The notes below the pieces were generated by a model. That model did not search any database and was not told the origin of the DNA. It saw only the letters and a program-made list of their open reading frames with translations. The position numbers and the translations under genes were made by a program. Below are positions 13,625-22,923 of a DNA stretch of 48,040 bases, piece by piece (positions within the stretch are counted from its first letter, which is position 1; the number at the start of each line of letters is the position of its first letter). The DNA is from a virus, in the IMG/VR virus record IMGVR_UViG_3300005518_000019, positions 1 through 48,040 of that record; one strand, given 5' to 3'.

Positions 13625-15199
13625 TTATTTGATCCTGCGAGCCCAGATCGTGCCGTTTCCGCCAGCCGTGCCGCCGGTGAAGTCCACCTGCATGGTGCCG
13701 TTCAATTGCGTGGTCGTAGTGAAGAACACCTGCTCCGGATTGTGAGTGAATATCCACCCATTCGAATTGTTGCTGGTTATGTGTGCGGCGGTCGTGCCGT
13801 TATAGGGGGCACTCGATATGCTCGTTCCGATGCCGTAGTTGATCGAGGCGTGCATATGAGTGAAAGTCGTAGCACCGATCTGGCCAAATACTTCGGCGGA
13901 GCCGCCGACTACCCAGATGCCCTGTGGTACGCTGATGTTGCCCCAGTTGAAATCGGTCCCGGTAGTCAGACCGGTAGTTGTGGTCCCCACGCGCTTGTAA
14001 ATGAATTCACCGACGCAACCGGCGCAGGCCATAGCATTGGCGAACGCTGTATGAGTCCCGGACCCGGCAGACGAGGTGTTGACGCAGGTTCCGGTCTTCG
14101 CATTGGCAACGGTGGTTGCTACAGCGAAGCTGTTGGTGAGAAGCTGAGCCCCTGAGCAGACGTAATACAGGGTTGGATTCTGGCTGTAGGTGTTCGGTGA
14201 AACGGCGCCAGCGACCGGTAAACACGCAGTTAGCCCGGTCGGGAGCGCCCCGCCTGAGTTGCAAAAGAACACAGGCGTCATGGCGGTTAGGCCATGAGCG
14301 GCCCAAGTAATGATCCCCGGTGAACCATTGCTGATGAGAACCGTGGAGGTCGTTGGAAGAAGGCCGGGAACCTGAGTGACATTGTAGCCGGGGCTGGAGA
14401 TCGGCGTGGTGGCCGCGGTGGGAAAGATCGCCAGGTCGCCCGCGGTCGGCGTGCCCGTTCCCGTAACGCCGCCGCATGTCGGGCAGGAAAACTGGATCGG
14501 GTTGGTGCCCGAGATTACGATCGGCGAAACGGCCGACAGATTTGCAGCAATGGTGGTGGGGTTGACGCCGGTAAACGTAATGCCGTTTCCAGCCGCGAAG
14601 GTCGAACTCGGCACCGATACGCAACTCGTCAGGTTGCCGCCGCTGTCGAAGCATGCCCCCATACTGGCGCGACTGGCCAGCGGCGCCAGCAAGCTCAGCG
14701 TTTCGCCGGGAGGCGCCTGCACGGTGCGGAACTGGCGGTCCCACATCTCGCGAAGCTGGGCCTCGATCGCGTTAATGGCCTGGTTGAGATCGCGTGCCGC
14801 GACGCCGCGGTTCTCGGCATATTCGGACAATCGCCGCGGGCGCTGAGCTCCGACGATTTGCACGGTCCCGGTGCGCGCCGTGGTGAAGGTCAGTACCGCA
14901 TCCGTAATCGGGCGCGGCAGCGTGGAAATCGACCCCGACGGCGAGGTGATGTTCCAGTTGCCGGATTGCGGGACCTCGACGCCGTTGATGTAGACTTTCA
15001 GCCAGTTGGCGACGTCGGTACTGTCGCCGTAAAGCTGGAAGTTAACGTTGCAGGCGCAGGTCGAGGCGGAGATGACATAGGAGGTGCGGCGCTCGGTATC
15101 GGGAAGCGCGGGCACCGGAGGCGGCGCCTGGGCAAAGGCGGGCGCGAGCCCGGCGGACAGGGCAACGGCGAGGATCAGGCTGCGGAGCTTTCGCTTCAT
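13625..15199 (-). CDS. T7-like tail fibre carrying a signal peptide
   Basis: 524 residues. Residues 1-24 (MKRKLRSLILAVALSAGLAPAFA) look like a cleavable Sec signal. Residues about 35-175 follow the T7 gp17 N-terminal pattern that docks fibres to the tail: beta strands with VYINGVEVP, then QRPRRLSEYAENRGVAARDL and a helix (NQAINAIEAQLREMWDRQF). The distal part is Gly/Thr/Ala beta-rich with many paired cysteines (STCACN, CPTC, ACAGC). The ATG overlaps the stop of the ejection protein (ATGA), the usual fibre position. A signal peptide on a tail-docking fibre is unexpected. Confidence 0.78.
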   Translation of the reverse strand: MKRKLRSLILAVALSAGLAPAFAQAPPPVPALPDTERRTSYVISASTCACNVNFQLYGDSTDVANWLKVYINGVEVPQSGNWNITSPSGSISTLPRPITDAVLTFTTARTGTVQIVGAQRPRRLSEYAENRGVAARDLNQAINAIEAQLREMWDRQFRTVQAPPGETLSLLAPLASRASMGACFDSGGNLTSCVSVPSSTFAAGNGITFTGVNPTTIAANLSAVSPIVISGTNPIQFSCPTCGGVTGTGTPTAGDLAIFPTAATTPISSPGYNVTQVPGLLPTTSTVLISNGSPGIITWAAHGLTAMTPVFFCNSGGALPTGLTACLPVAGAVSPNTYSQNPTLYYVCSGAQLLTNSFAVATTVANAKTGTCVNTSSAGSGTHTAFANAMACAGCVGEFIYKRVGTTTTGLTTGTDFNWGNISVPQGIWVVGGSAEVFGQIGATTFTHMHASINYGIGTSISSAPYNGTTAAHITSNNSNGWIFTHNPEQVFFTTTTQLNGTMQVDFTGGTAGGNGTIWARRIK

Positions 15200-18100
15200 T
15201 GCGGTTTTGCCTTCATGGGGATGCCAAACGCTTCGTTCCCGGACGATTCTATCTGATCAAACACGCGCCTTAAATAGAAAATGTTCTGCGCTGCAACTAA
15301 CCTGCGGATAGCCTTGCTGTCGCTCTCGCTCCACTCCGACGGCTTGGATGCCGCCGACGCCACCGACAGGATGCCGCCAATCTTGCCGGCCGTGGGCCCG
15401 AGGATCTGATCCATCGCCGAGCGCGAGGCATATCGGGTGAGCGGCTTGTCGGCACCGATCAGGCGGTAGACGTCGACGCCGCCGCGGGTGGCCTTGGACG
15501 CCAGCGCGTTGCCTTCCTCGAACCAGCCGAGAATGCCGCCCTTGCTGATGGCTTCCTTGATCCAGTCCTGCGGCTTGTCGCTGGTCGGCTGGCCGCCGGT
15601 GAGGCTGCCGATCTTGTAGGACAGCATGCCGAGCCCCATCGAGAACATCATGCCTTGCAGCACCTGCGCGTCGCGGCGCTGGAGGTTGGAGATCAGGATG
15701 CGCTCGGTCGCCGCCGCGGTGAAGCTCTTGAACTGGCCGATCACCGACAGGATCGGGTGGCTCATCCAGAGCGGCTTCTCCTGCCCCGGCGTGATCACCG
15801 AGATATCCACATCCCGCGCCACCGCGCCCTCGAACACGCGGCGGGCTTCCTTGTCGGTCCAGTCGGCGGTGTTCGGCAGGTGCACGCCGTCGCGGACCTC
15901 GCCGCCATCCTCGAACGCCTTGGCGATCCGCTCCGCCATATGCGGCTCGATCCCGGATTCGCCGAGCGTGCGCAGTTGTCGCGCGGAGATCGTGCCTTCG
16001 GCCGCCGCCTTCGTTGCGCGCAGGATTTCCGAGCCCGACACCAGAGAGGCATTGACCTTGGCAAAGTCGGTCCAGGGCGCCAGCATGTTCGCAAACTGAA
16101 ACTTGCCGGTAGCCCATTGCATGGTCCTTTCGACGCGCGACTGCGGATGGTAGGTGTCCAGCGTGTCGGTCAGCGCGTGGTGACGCGAGGCCAGCACCGA
16201 TTCCACCGCGATGCCCATGGCGCGATACTGCCGGCCGGCTTCCTTCCAGACGTCGGACTGCCGCGTCAGCATGTTGAAGAACGGCACCCAGGCGTCGGAG
16301 AAGGCGTTGACCATTCCGTGCCGCATCACCACGCCGGCCATATCCGGCAGCGACGACAGTGCGGCCGAGCCCATCGAGGTCAGCACGTTGTAATTCTTCA
16401 GCACCGCGGCGGCGCGCGCGGCGTTGCGCATCGGCTGGTCGGCCGAGATGCCATAGATGCCGCGGATGCGGTCGCGCACGGCGGCGAGGTCGTCGATCAC
16501 CCCCTGCCGTTCCTTCTCCAGCCGGGTCCGCTCCTTCTCGGATTTGGCGGCGTCGCTCAGCGCGGCGTAGTCGTCATTGATCTTGCGGAACGCTTCGGTC
16601 ATCCGGGTGTCGCCGAACTTCTCGGTCAGCAGCACGTCCGGCACCATCGTGCGCAGATGGGTGGCGACGATGTGCTCGATGTCATTGTCGAGGAAATCGC
16701 GGATCGTGGCATCGGGGATGTTGAACTCCCGGGCCGCTAGCGCGCCGCGGGGCTGCTCGCCGCTGCCGCCGAACGCGGTTCCATGTTCCATGCCGAGGTC
16801 ATAGGGCAGCCGGCCGTCGGGGGAGCCGATGATCCGGTCGGTGATCTCGTGCGCGCGGCTGCGGAGTTCGTCGCGGGACAGATCGCGGTCGGATTCGAGG
16901 ATGCGCTTCACGGCCTTGTCCACCGCCTTGTCGGCGGCGCCGAGACGCTTAGCTTCCGGTGCCCTGCCCTCTTCAGCCTTGGCGCGGGCCTTCAGTGCGG
17001 ATTTCGCCTCCGCGACGCTCTTGCCTTCCCATGCCGCGATCTGCTCCTCGATCATCTTGCGGGCGCGGTCCTGCTGTGCATTGGCGCGGATCAGGTCGTC
17101 CTCGAGGCCGGGCCGGAACAGGTCATCATCTTTCGACTTCGCCAGTTTCTTGGTGACGCTCTCGATCTCGCTGGTAGCGGCGTTCAGATCGCGCTGCAAA
17201 CCTTCGATCTTGAGCTTGGTCTGCGCCTTGGTCTGCTGATCCCCAACCAGCCAGTCGGTCACCCGGTCAACGAACTCCGGCCGCTTTGCCGCGATCGCCT
17301 GCTTGTTATAGAGCCGCTGGACGTAGCTATCGGCCGTCTTGACGTCGACGCCTTCCGGCAGCAGGCCGAGGTCGATCGCGCGCTTCTTCATCGGCTCGAA
17401 AATCTTGTTGCGGACGTTCTGCGCCGCCATCTGAACCTGCGGGATGGCGTGCGTGTCGCCGCTGCGGAGTGCGTCGGTCACGGCCTCCTTGAACTCGGAA
17501 TAGGACATCTTCCCTTCCGGGTTCTGCCCGAGCATGTCGCGGACGGCACCTTGGATGCGCGGCGCGGTCACCTCCTCGCCAAACCGGTACTCCGAATAGA
17601 GGCTCGACAGATTGTCGCCGACCTCGACCTGCCCCTGATTGATCATCAGCCGGGCCTCACGATCGAGCGCCGGGCCCGCTGTGGTCACACCGCCCTCGAG
17701 ATTTTCCTTCGTCAGCAGCGGCGTCTCGGCAAGGTCCGCGGCTGCCCGGCGCGCGGCGACGCTGTCGGCACCGAACAGTCGCTGCATCGGCGAGGTCTTC
17801 TCCACCACCGTCCGCACGCCGGGGATCTGGTCGAGGCCAAACGGGACGAGTTCGATCTTGCGGGTATCGCTTCCGGCTGCACCAGCGGCCATAGCCTGTC
17901 CAGTGCCAAAAAACTGCGAAGGGGTAGAGCCGGACAAAAATTCGGATTGGGCGTCAACAGCGGAGCGGTGCTTCGCCCAGTAAGCTTCGCGGTCCGCCTC
18001 GCTCGCTCCAATCGGAGGCTTCTCCGGCAAATCAACCTTTCCAGCGACCTGCAACGATTTTTCTGGACGAAACGCGGCTACCTGATCCTGCAAAATCGCC

Positions 18101-19257
18101 GCATCGAGGTTCGAATATTCGTCTCCTTCGATCTTTCTCGTGCCGAAATGCGAAAGAAAACGATCCATCTCTGCCTGCGGCAATCCGTCAAAGCCTTTAA
18201 CTTGAATGCCGTCGTAGCCCTTTGCCTTGAGCGCAGCCGCGATTTCTGTCCCGCTTTGCAGCGCTTCTTTGCCAATAGCCTTTTCGAGGGCAGCAGCGTT
18301 GTTTGGCGTGAGGACAAATAGGTTGTCGAAGTTGGCCTTAACTCGAACGGCAGCGTTGATGCCTAGCGCACCGTTATCGCCCTTCACCCATTTGCCAGTC
18401 GCGTCGAGGTATGTGGCGTTTCCAAAAACTCCGTTGCCTCCATCGTACCGGAGATTATCGTCAACCTGACTGAGCGGCTTGAAGCCTGAAAAGTCACCAC
18501 CGTGACCATGCAGCAAGTTAAGTTCTGCGGGGATGGCTATGGGTGCCTCGCCCGTCCCAGGGTTTCCCGCGTGCGCGTTGATCGCCGCGCGGTCGTCCCG
18601 CAGCTTGGCCTCCATCGCCGCCCGCTCCGCTCGGCCGAGATAGGCCGCCGCGCTCCCGCCGATCAGCGCGGTCAGCATCGTGCCGGAAGCTACGTTGATC
18701 GCTGACTCCTCGAAGGTGCGGGTTTGCTGGGTGGCGTGCAGCAGCGCTTCCTGCGCCACGGTCTGCATGAACCCGGCCTTGCCGAGCTCGACCGCGGCCT
18801 TCTGGAACGACAGCCCACCGCGCACCGCATCCACGCCGACACCGCCCGGCAGCAGCAGCGTGGGATCGAGCAGCCCGGCGCCCATCTGCGCCACGAAGCC
18901 GATCACCCCGCCGGAAGATAGCGTCTTTCGATCCGTCTCTTCCTGGTCGATCTGGCTCTTGATGGCGAGCGTCTCCGCCGGCGACTGCGAGCCGACGAAC
19001 GACTGCCCATGCGTCAGGAAGTATTTGTCGTCGCCCCAGCCCTTGATCTCCTTGACCGGATTGTAGTCCGGCTCCGGCGCGTATCGGCCGGAGTTCCGCA
19101 TATATTGCAGCGCAGAAACGACGCTGTTTGACTGGCGGAACGCGGCACCCCACAGCGCCTCGCCGCCGTCGGTGGTCTCGGGCGCGCGGGCGGGCGGCCC
19201 CCCCTGCTCGGCGCGCAGGCCGAAGTCGGCTTCCGGGGCGACGTCGATGGCGCTCAT
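15196..19257 (-). CDS. Large DNA-ejection protein with inserted ART-like domain
   Basis: 1353 residues, the size of T7 gp16-class internal virion proteins. Hydrophobic stretches near residues 115-145 and 193-207 suit membrane insertion during ejection. Residues about 247-400 match an ADP-ribosyltransferase-like pattern of phage polyvalent proteins: LLHGHGGDFSGF (His250), GNATYLDA (Tyr283), KAKGYDGIQVKGF, then an acidic EGDEYSNL and QDQVAAF. This insert has lower G+C than its surroundings. Residues about 665-800 are coiled coil, and the C-terminal third is helical. ATGA overlaps at both ends tie it to its neighbours. No muramidase motif here; that lies in the next protein. Confidence 0.8.
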   Translation of the reverse strand: MSAIDVAPEADFGLRAEQGGPPARAPETTDGGEALWGAAFRQSNSVVSALQYMRNSGRYAPEPDYNPVKEIKGWGDDKYFLTHGQSFVGSQSPAETLAIKSQIDQEETDRKTLSSGGVIGFVAQMGAGLLDPTLLLPGGVGVDAVRGGLSFQKAAVELGKAGFMQTVAQEALLHATQQTRTFEESAINVASGTMLTALIGGSAAAYLGRAERAAMEAKLRDDRAAINAHAGNPGTGEAPIAIPAELNLLHGHGGDFSGFKPLSQVDDNLRYDGGNGVFGNATYLDATGKWVKGDNGALGINAAVRVKANFDNLFVLTPNNAAALEKAIGKEALQSGTEIAAALKAKGYDGIQVKGFDGLPQAEMDRFLSHFGTRKIEGDEYSNLDAAILQDQVAAFRPEKSLQVAGKVDLPEKPPIGASEADREAYWAKHRSAVDAQSEFLSGSTPSQFFGTGQAMAAGAAGSDTRKIELVPFGLDQIPGVRTVVEKTSPMQRLFGADSVAARRAAADLAETPLLTKENLEGGVTTAGPALDREARLMINQGQVEVGDNLSSLYSEYRFGEEVTAPRIQGAVRDMLGQNPEGKMSYSEFKEAVTDALRSGDTHAIPQVQMAAQNVRNKIFEPMKKRAIDLGLLPEGVDVKTADSYVQRLYNKQAIAAKRPEFVDRVTDWLVGDQQTKAQTKLKIEGLQRDLNAATSEIESVTKKLAKSKDDDLFRPGLEDDLIRANAQQDRARKMIEEQIAAWEGKSVAEAKSALKARAKAEEGRAPEAKRLGAADKAVDKAVKRILESDRDLSRDELRSRAHEITDRIIGSPDGRLPYDLGMEHGTAFGGSGEQPRGALAAREFNIPDATIRDFLDNDIEHIVATHLRTMVPDVLLTEKFGDTRMTEAFRKINDDYAALSDAAKSEKERTRLEKERQGVIDDLAAVRDRIRGIYGISADQPMRNAARAAAVLKNYNVLTSMGSAALSSLPDMAGVVMRHGMVNAFSDAWVPFFNMLTRQSDVWKEAGRQYRAMGIAVESVLASRHHALTDTLDTYHPQSRVERTMQWATGKFQFANMLAPWTDFAKVNASLVSGSEILRATKAAAEGTISARQLRTLGESGIEPHMAERIAKAFEDGGEVRDGVHLPNTADWTDKEARRVFEGAVARDVDISVITPGQEKPLWMSHPILSVIGQFKSFTAAATERILISNLQRRDAQVLQGMMFSMGLGMLSYKIGSLTGGQPTSDKPQDWIKEAISKGGILGWFEEGNALASKATRGGVDVYRLIGADKPLTRYASRSAMDQILGPTAGKIGGILSVASAASKPSEWSESDSKAIRRLVAAQNIFYLRRVFDQIESSGNEAFGIPMKAKPQ
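17880..18530 (-). other. Low-G+C insert encoding the ART-like domain
   Basis: Hand counts of 60-base lines give about 50-52% G+C (lines starting 18061, 18121, 18301) against 72-73% in flanking parts of the same gene (17521, 18781). Edges are approximate. It suggests a later acquisition of residues about 243-460. Confidence 0.65.
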
Positions 19258-22200
19258 GGCTGGGGCATCGCTGTGTTGAAGGTGCGGGCCTGCTCAACGT
19301 CCTGCTGGGCGGCCTGCAGTTTGGCGCCGTACTTGCTGATGTGATCGGCTGGGTCGAAGCCCACCCGGCCCGGCAGGATGTCCAGCGTGCCGTCCTTGCG
19401 CTTGATCGCGACCTGGTAGGATGGCCGCCGGCCGCCTGCGATCTCGGCCTGGGTCTGCCCGTCGGCGATCATGCCGGCGACGTCCCAGTTCCGCGACTGC
19501 ACCACGCCGGCAAAACCGACCTCCAGCGTCCGCGGTCCGGCGCTGAATTGCTCACCGGCGCGCTTGGTAACCCAGGCCGTTAAATCCTGTTTTAGCCACT
19601 CATGTGAGCCGTCAACCTGTGGATAAGCCCGTTCCGGCGGGTTTTTCATGATCTGGTTGCCGGCCGCCTGCGAGACGCCCCAGGTCGATTGCAGCCGCTG
19701 CACGGCGAGGTCCGAGGCCTTGTCGGCGTCCACGCCATAGGTTCGCAGCGCGGTGTATGTGGTCTGGTAGTCGGCCACCATCTCGCCGCCCTTGATGCTG
19801 TCGAAGGGAGCGGACGGGGTCGATCCGGTCAGTCGGCCGATGCCAGGCCAGCCGGTGCCGAGCTTGTAGGCCATGTCCTGCGGCGTCAGGCTCTTGGTCT
19901 CCTTCTCCGCCGCCTCCTTGGCGACCTCGCGCGACTTGACGGTTGCCGGGTCGTCGGCCGCATTCAGCCGCTCCGCCAGTTCCACGGCATTGAACGAGCC
20001 CTTCAGCCCCTGCCACGCCTGCAGCTTGGTGATCGCCGGGTTGCCGAGGTTGCTTTCGGCCTGGGCCGGGTTGTCGCGCCACAGCTTGTCGACGACCGAC
20101 ATCGCCGTGGACATCTTCACCGGATCCTTGCTCGACATCATGCCGGTCAGGGCATTGGCAAAGCCCTTCTCGCCGACCAGCTTGTTGACCTCTTCGGGCC
20201 GCAACACAGTCGCGATTTGGGTCAGCACATCGGCGCCGGCGGGGCCTTCGAGCGCGGCCTGCAGCTGCGGCAGCTCGTCCTTGCCGAGCACCGGCGGCGC
20301 CGGGGTGTGGTTCATCGCGGCAATACGCTGCGATGCCGCCACGCGCTCGCCCAGCGCGCCGGCGATGGTGCCGGGCTGGCCCGGGTCGATCGGCGCCACC
20401 GGCGCGATCCAGCCCCGTGTGGCGGCTTCCTGGTAGGGCCGCTCGGCGAGGTTCTTCTCCGACTTCTGGTACTGCTCGAGCGCGGCCGCGGCCACGTTCA
20501 TGTGGTGCTGGTCTTGGCCGTTCGTCGCCTCGCGGTACTGCGCGATCACAGCGTCGCGCTGCGGCTTCTCCATCTGCGCCAGCGCGCCGCCGAGCAACCG
20601 CCCGTTCATGGCTTCCGCCACCGGGCCGAATTTCTCCGGATATTGCGCTGCGGTCTGGTTGACCAGCGCGACGTCCTCCGGGCGCGCCAACAGCCCCAGG
20701 TCGCTCGCCTTGCCCACGGCGGTTGCGGCCTGCGTCGCCGACTGCACGCGCAGGCTCTCGTCGGCCGCGATGGTCCGCACATAGGCCGAGCCGAGGAACG
20801 GATTGCGCTGCAGGTCGGCTGCAGTGAAGCCCGGGCGGCCCGGGGCGGCCGCAGGCGCGAGCGCGGGACCGGCGCCGGCCGCTGGCTGCCGACCGCCGGG
20901 CAGCGACGCCCATTGGCCCGAAAGCTGGCGCGGCACGTCCTCGATCGCGCCCTGATCGCCGGAGCGCAGGGTCGCAAGCAGATCACGGCCGGTCCTGGCC
21001 TTGTATTCCGTCTGCGCCAGATCCCACGCGGCGGCGTCCTGGTTCGCCGGCGAGAAGTCCTTCAGGCCGAGCTTCTTGGCCTGCTGGTCCCAGGTCGAGC
21101 CGAGGAACTGGTAGAGCCCGGCCGCGCTGGTTTTCTTGCCGACGTCGGGGCCGGAGGTGATCGGCGCGTAGACCCGCGGGTGGTCGCCATAGCCCTGGAA
21201 CTTGCCGCCGCCATAGAGCATGTCGTAGCTGGTGGCCTCGCCGCTGGCGATCCGGCCGAGCAGCGCGCGGCCCTCGGCGGGGATTGCTTCATTGGCAATC
21301 GGCGTGCGCTTGATGCCAAGCACCTCGGCCTGGATGGCCTGCGGCAGCGTCGAGATGCCCGACAGGTTCATGCGCACCGTGGTCGCGGCGAGGATGCGGT
21401 TAGCCGCTTCCGGATCGCCGCGGCTGATCGCCTGCCGGATTTCCATGCCGACGATCGGATCGGTCGGCTTGATCGTGCCGTTGGCGATATTCGTCTCGAG
21501 CTCGCCCACCACCTTGCGGCCGGCGTCGATCTTCTCCTTGGCGTCGCCGGTCAGGTAGGCCAGCCGCGCCATGCCGTGCGAATAGAGCCGGTTGCGGTCG
21601 GTCTCGGAAATGTACGGGTTCTGCAGGATGTCCTTGTTCAGGATCGCCTGCGCCTCGGCCTTGCCCTTCCGGGTGAAGGTCTCGTCGACATGCGCGACCA
21701 GCGCCTCGCCTTGCAGCAGGCCCTTGAAGTTTTTCACCTCGAGGTCGATCTGGTCCTTCGGCATCCGGAACAGCGGATTGGATCCAAGCGCCTCATACGA
21801 CGCCTGCAACCGCTCCAGCGACTGTTTGAATTCCGGCGTGTCGGTGCCGCCGGGCTGCCGCGCCAGGCCCTGCAGCGTGTTCTTCTGGTCGGCGATCGTC
21901 GCGTTGATCGACTTCTGCTGGTTGGTGACGTCGATGTTGGCCGACTGGTTGGTGATCGCGTTGAGATGCTGCGTCGCGACCTGCTGGCCGTGCAGGGTTG
22001 CCGCCTCGCCGATGGTGCCCTTGTTTTCGGCCTGGTACTTCTCGATCCATGCGCCAGCCGCCGCCTTGTATCCTGCCGGATCGGTCGGATACTTGGCGTG
22101 CAGATTGTTCAACTCTTCCGACATCACGTTGCTGGTCTGCGCCAGCGTGCCGGCCTTGACCGCCTCGTGATAGGCGTCGCCGGCGCGGCCGAAGATCAGC

Positions 22201-22442
22201 GAACTCGCCGGATTGACGGTGGACACCGAGCCGTCGGCGTTGCGGACAACCTTCTGCTGCGCCAGGTCTTGAGCAGCCTGTTCCTTGGCCTGCTTGGTCG
22301 CGATCTCCATCGTGGCATCGGCAACGGCACCCATCGCGCGTGCCATCTGGTCAGCCGACGACATGACGTCCTGCCGCGATACCGAGGACGTCGGCGCGGT
22401 AGAGGTGACAAGCTTTTCCGGCAGAAGCGGGAGATCAACCAC
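19254..22442 (-). CDS. Ejection protein with internal GH104-like muramidase
   Basis: 1062 residues, GTG start preceded by AGGAG. Long helical N-terminal region (Gln/Ala/Lys-rich). Residues about 393-518 show a phage lysozyme pattern: LLGRIASGEATSYDMLYGGG (catalytic Glu candidate Glu402), GYGDHPR, and TSAAGLYQFLGSTWD, followed by LGLKDFSPANQDAAAWDL. This is the GH104/virion transglycosylase type that opens peptidoglycan during DNA entry. The rest is helical, like T7 gp15/gp16. Overlaps the upstream gene by eight bases and the next by four. Confidence 0.85.
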   Translation of the reverse strand: MVDLPLLPEKLVTSTAPTSSVSRQDVMSSADQMARAMGAVADATMEIATKQAKEQAAQDLAQQKVVRNADGSVSTVNPASSLIFGRAGDAYHEAVKAGTLAQTSNVMSEELNNLHAKYPTDPAGYKAAAGAWIEKYQAENKGTIGEAATLHGQQVATQHLNAITNQSANIDVTNQQKSINATIADQKNTLQGLARQPGGTDTPEFKQSLERLQASYEALGSNPLFRMPKDQIDLEVKNFKGLLQGEALVAHVDETFTRKGKAEAQAILNKDILQNPYISETDRNRLYSHGMARLAYLTGDAKEKIDAGRKVVGELETNIANGTIKPTDPIVGMEIRQAISRGDPEAANRILAATTVRMNLSGISTLPQAIQAEVLGIKRTPIANEAIPAEGRALLGRIASGEATSYDMLYGGGKFQGYGDHPRVYAPITSGPDVGKKTSAAGLYQFLGSTWDQQAKKLGLKDFSPANQDAAAWDLAQTEYKARTGRDLLATLRSGDQGAIEDVPRQLSGQWASLPGGRQPAAGAGPALAPAAAPGRPGFTAADLQRNPFLGSAYVRTIAADESLRVQSATQAATAVGKASDLGLLARPEDVALVNQTAAQYPEKFGPVAEAMNGRLLGGALAQMEKPQRDAVIAQYREATNGQDQHHMNVAAAALEQYQKSEKNLAERPYQEAATRGWIAPVAPIDPGQPGTIAGALGERVAASQRIAAMNHTPAPPVLGKDELPQLQAALEGPAGADVLTQIATVLRPEEVNKLVGEKGFANALTGMMSSKDPVKMSTAMSVVDKLWRDNPAQAESNLGNPAITKLQAWQGLKGSFNAVELAERLNAADDPATVKSREVAKEAAEKETKSLTPQDMAYKLGTGWPGIGRLTGSTPSAPFDSIKGGEMVADYQTTYTALRTYGVDADKASDLAVQRLQSTWGVSQAAGNQIMKNPPERAYPQVDGSHEWLKQDLTAWVTKRAGEQFSAGPRTLEVGFAGVVQSRNWDVAGMIADGQTQAEIAGGRRPSYQVAIKRKDGTLDILPGRVGFDPADHISKYGAKLQAAQQDVEQARTFNTAMPQP

Positions 22443-22911
22443 CTCCAGGTACTCCTAGGCTTGAGAGACCCTTCGCGATACCCGCGCCAGTCTCGATCGC
22501 TCCGGCAAACAACGCGCGGTCTGCTGCCGATTTGTAATACTTCGCGTCGGCGCGATCCTGGCTCGCTTGCGCAAGGATGCTGTTGACGGTCGTCAGGCGC
22601 TGCTCCGTTCCGATCTGCTGCTGCTCGTCAAGAATGGCAGCTCCCGTCGGCGAGTTCGGATCAGCGCGGGCCGCGGCGCGCACGGCCTCGATATTGCCGA
22701 GCGTGGTGTTGAGGCTGCGCGACATCTGCGCGCCGGTCTGCACGGCTTTCAGCTCGCCATACTTCGCGGCGTTCTCCAGTTTCGAGGCTTGCCACTCGTT
22801 CGCCGTCGCGACGCCCTCGGCCTTGAGCATCGTCGAATAGGCTGACAGCCCGATCGAGGCCAGCGTGTTCCCCCCTGCAGCGCTGCCGCCACCGCCTCCG
22901 CTAGAGCCCAT
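22435..22911 (-). CDS. Small internal virion (ejection) protein
   Basis: 158 residues: Gly/Ser N-terminus (MGSSGGGGGSAAGG), a hydrophobic helix, then long Ala/Gln helices and a Gly-rich end. Size, composition and place between nozzle and the large ejection proteins match the T7 gp14-type protein. Ribosome site AAAAGGGATC. Confidence 0.75.
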   Translation of the reverse strand: MGSSGGGGGSAAGGNTLASIGLSAYSTMLKAEGVATANEWQASKLENAAKYGELKAVQTGAQMSRSLNTTLGNIEAVRAAARADPNSPTGAAILDEQQQIGTEQRLTTVNSILAQASQDRADAKYYKSAADRALFAGAIETGAGIAKGLSSLGVPGGG

Positions 22912-22923
22912 GGTGATCCCTTT

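Noticed and set aside
5720-15199. Diversity-generating retroelement in the fibre region (BPP-1-like phages have one)
   Set aside because: No reverse transcriptase gene, template repeat or matching variable repeat was seen.
16783-18321. 512-codon antisense frame opposite the large ejection protein
   Set aside because: Same G+C artefact; Arg/Leu/His-rich, no family pattern.
19689-22586. Very long antisense frame (965 codons) opposite the muramidase-bearing ejection protein
   Set aside because: A product of high G+C third positions; no ribosome site and a composition unlike a protein. The minus-strand gene has clear domains.
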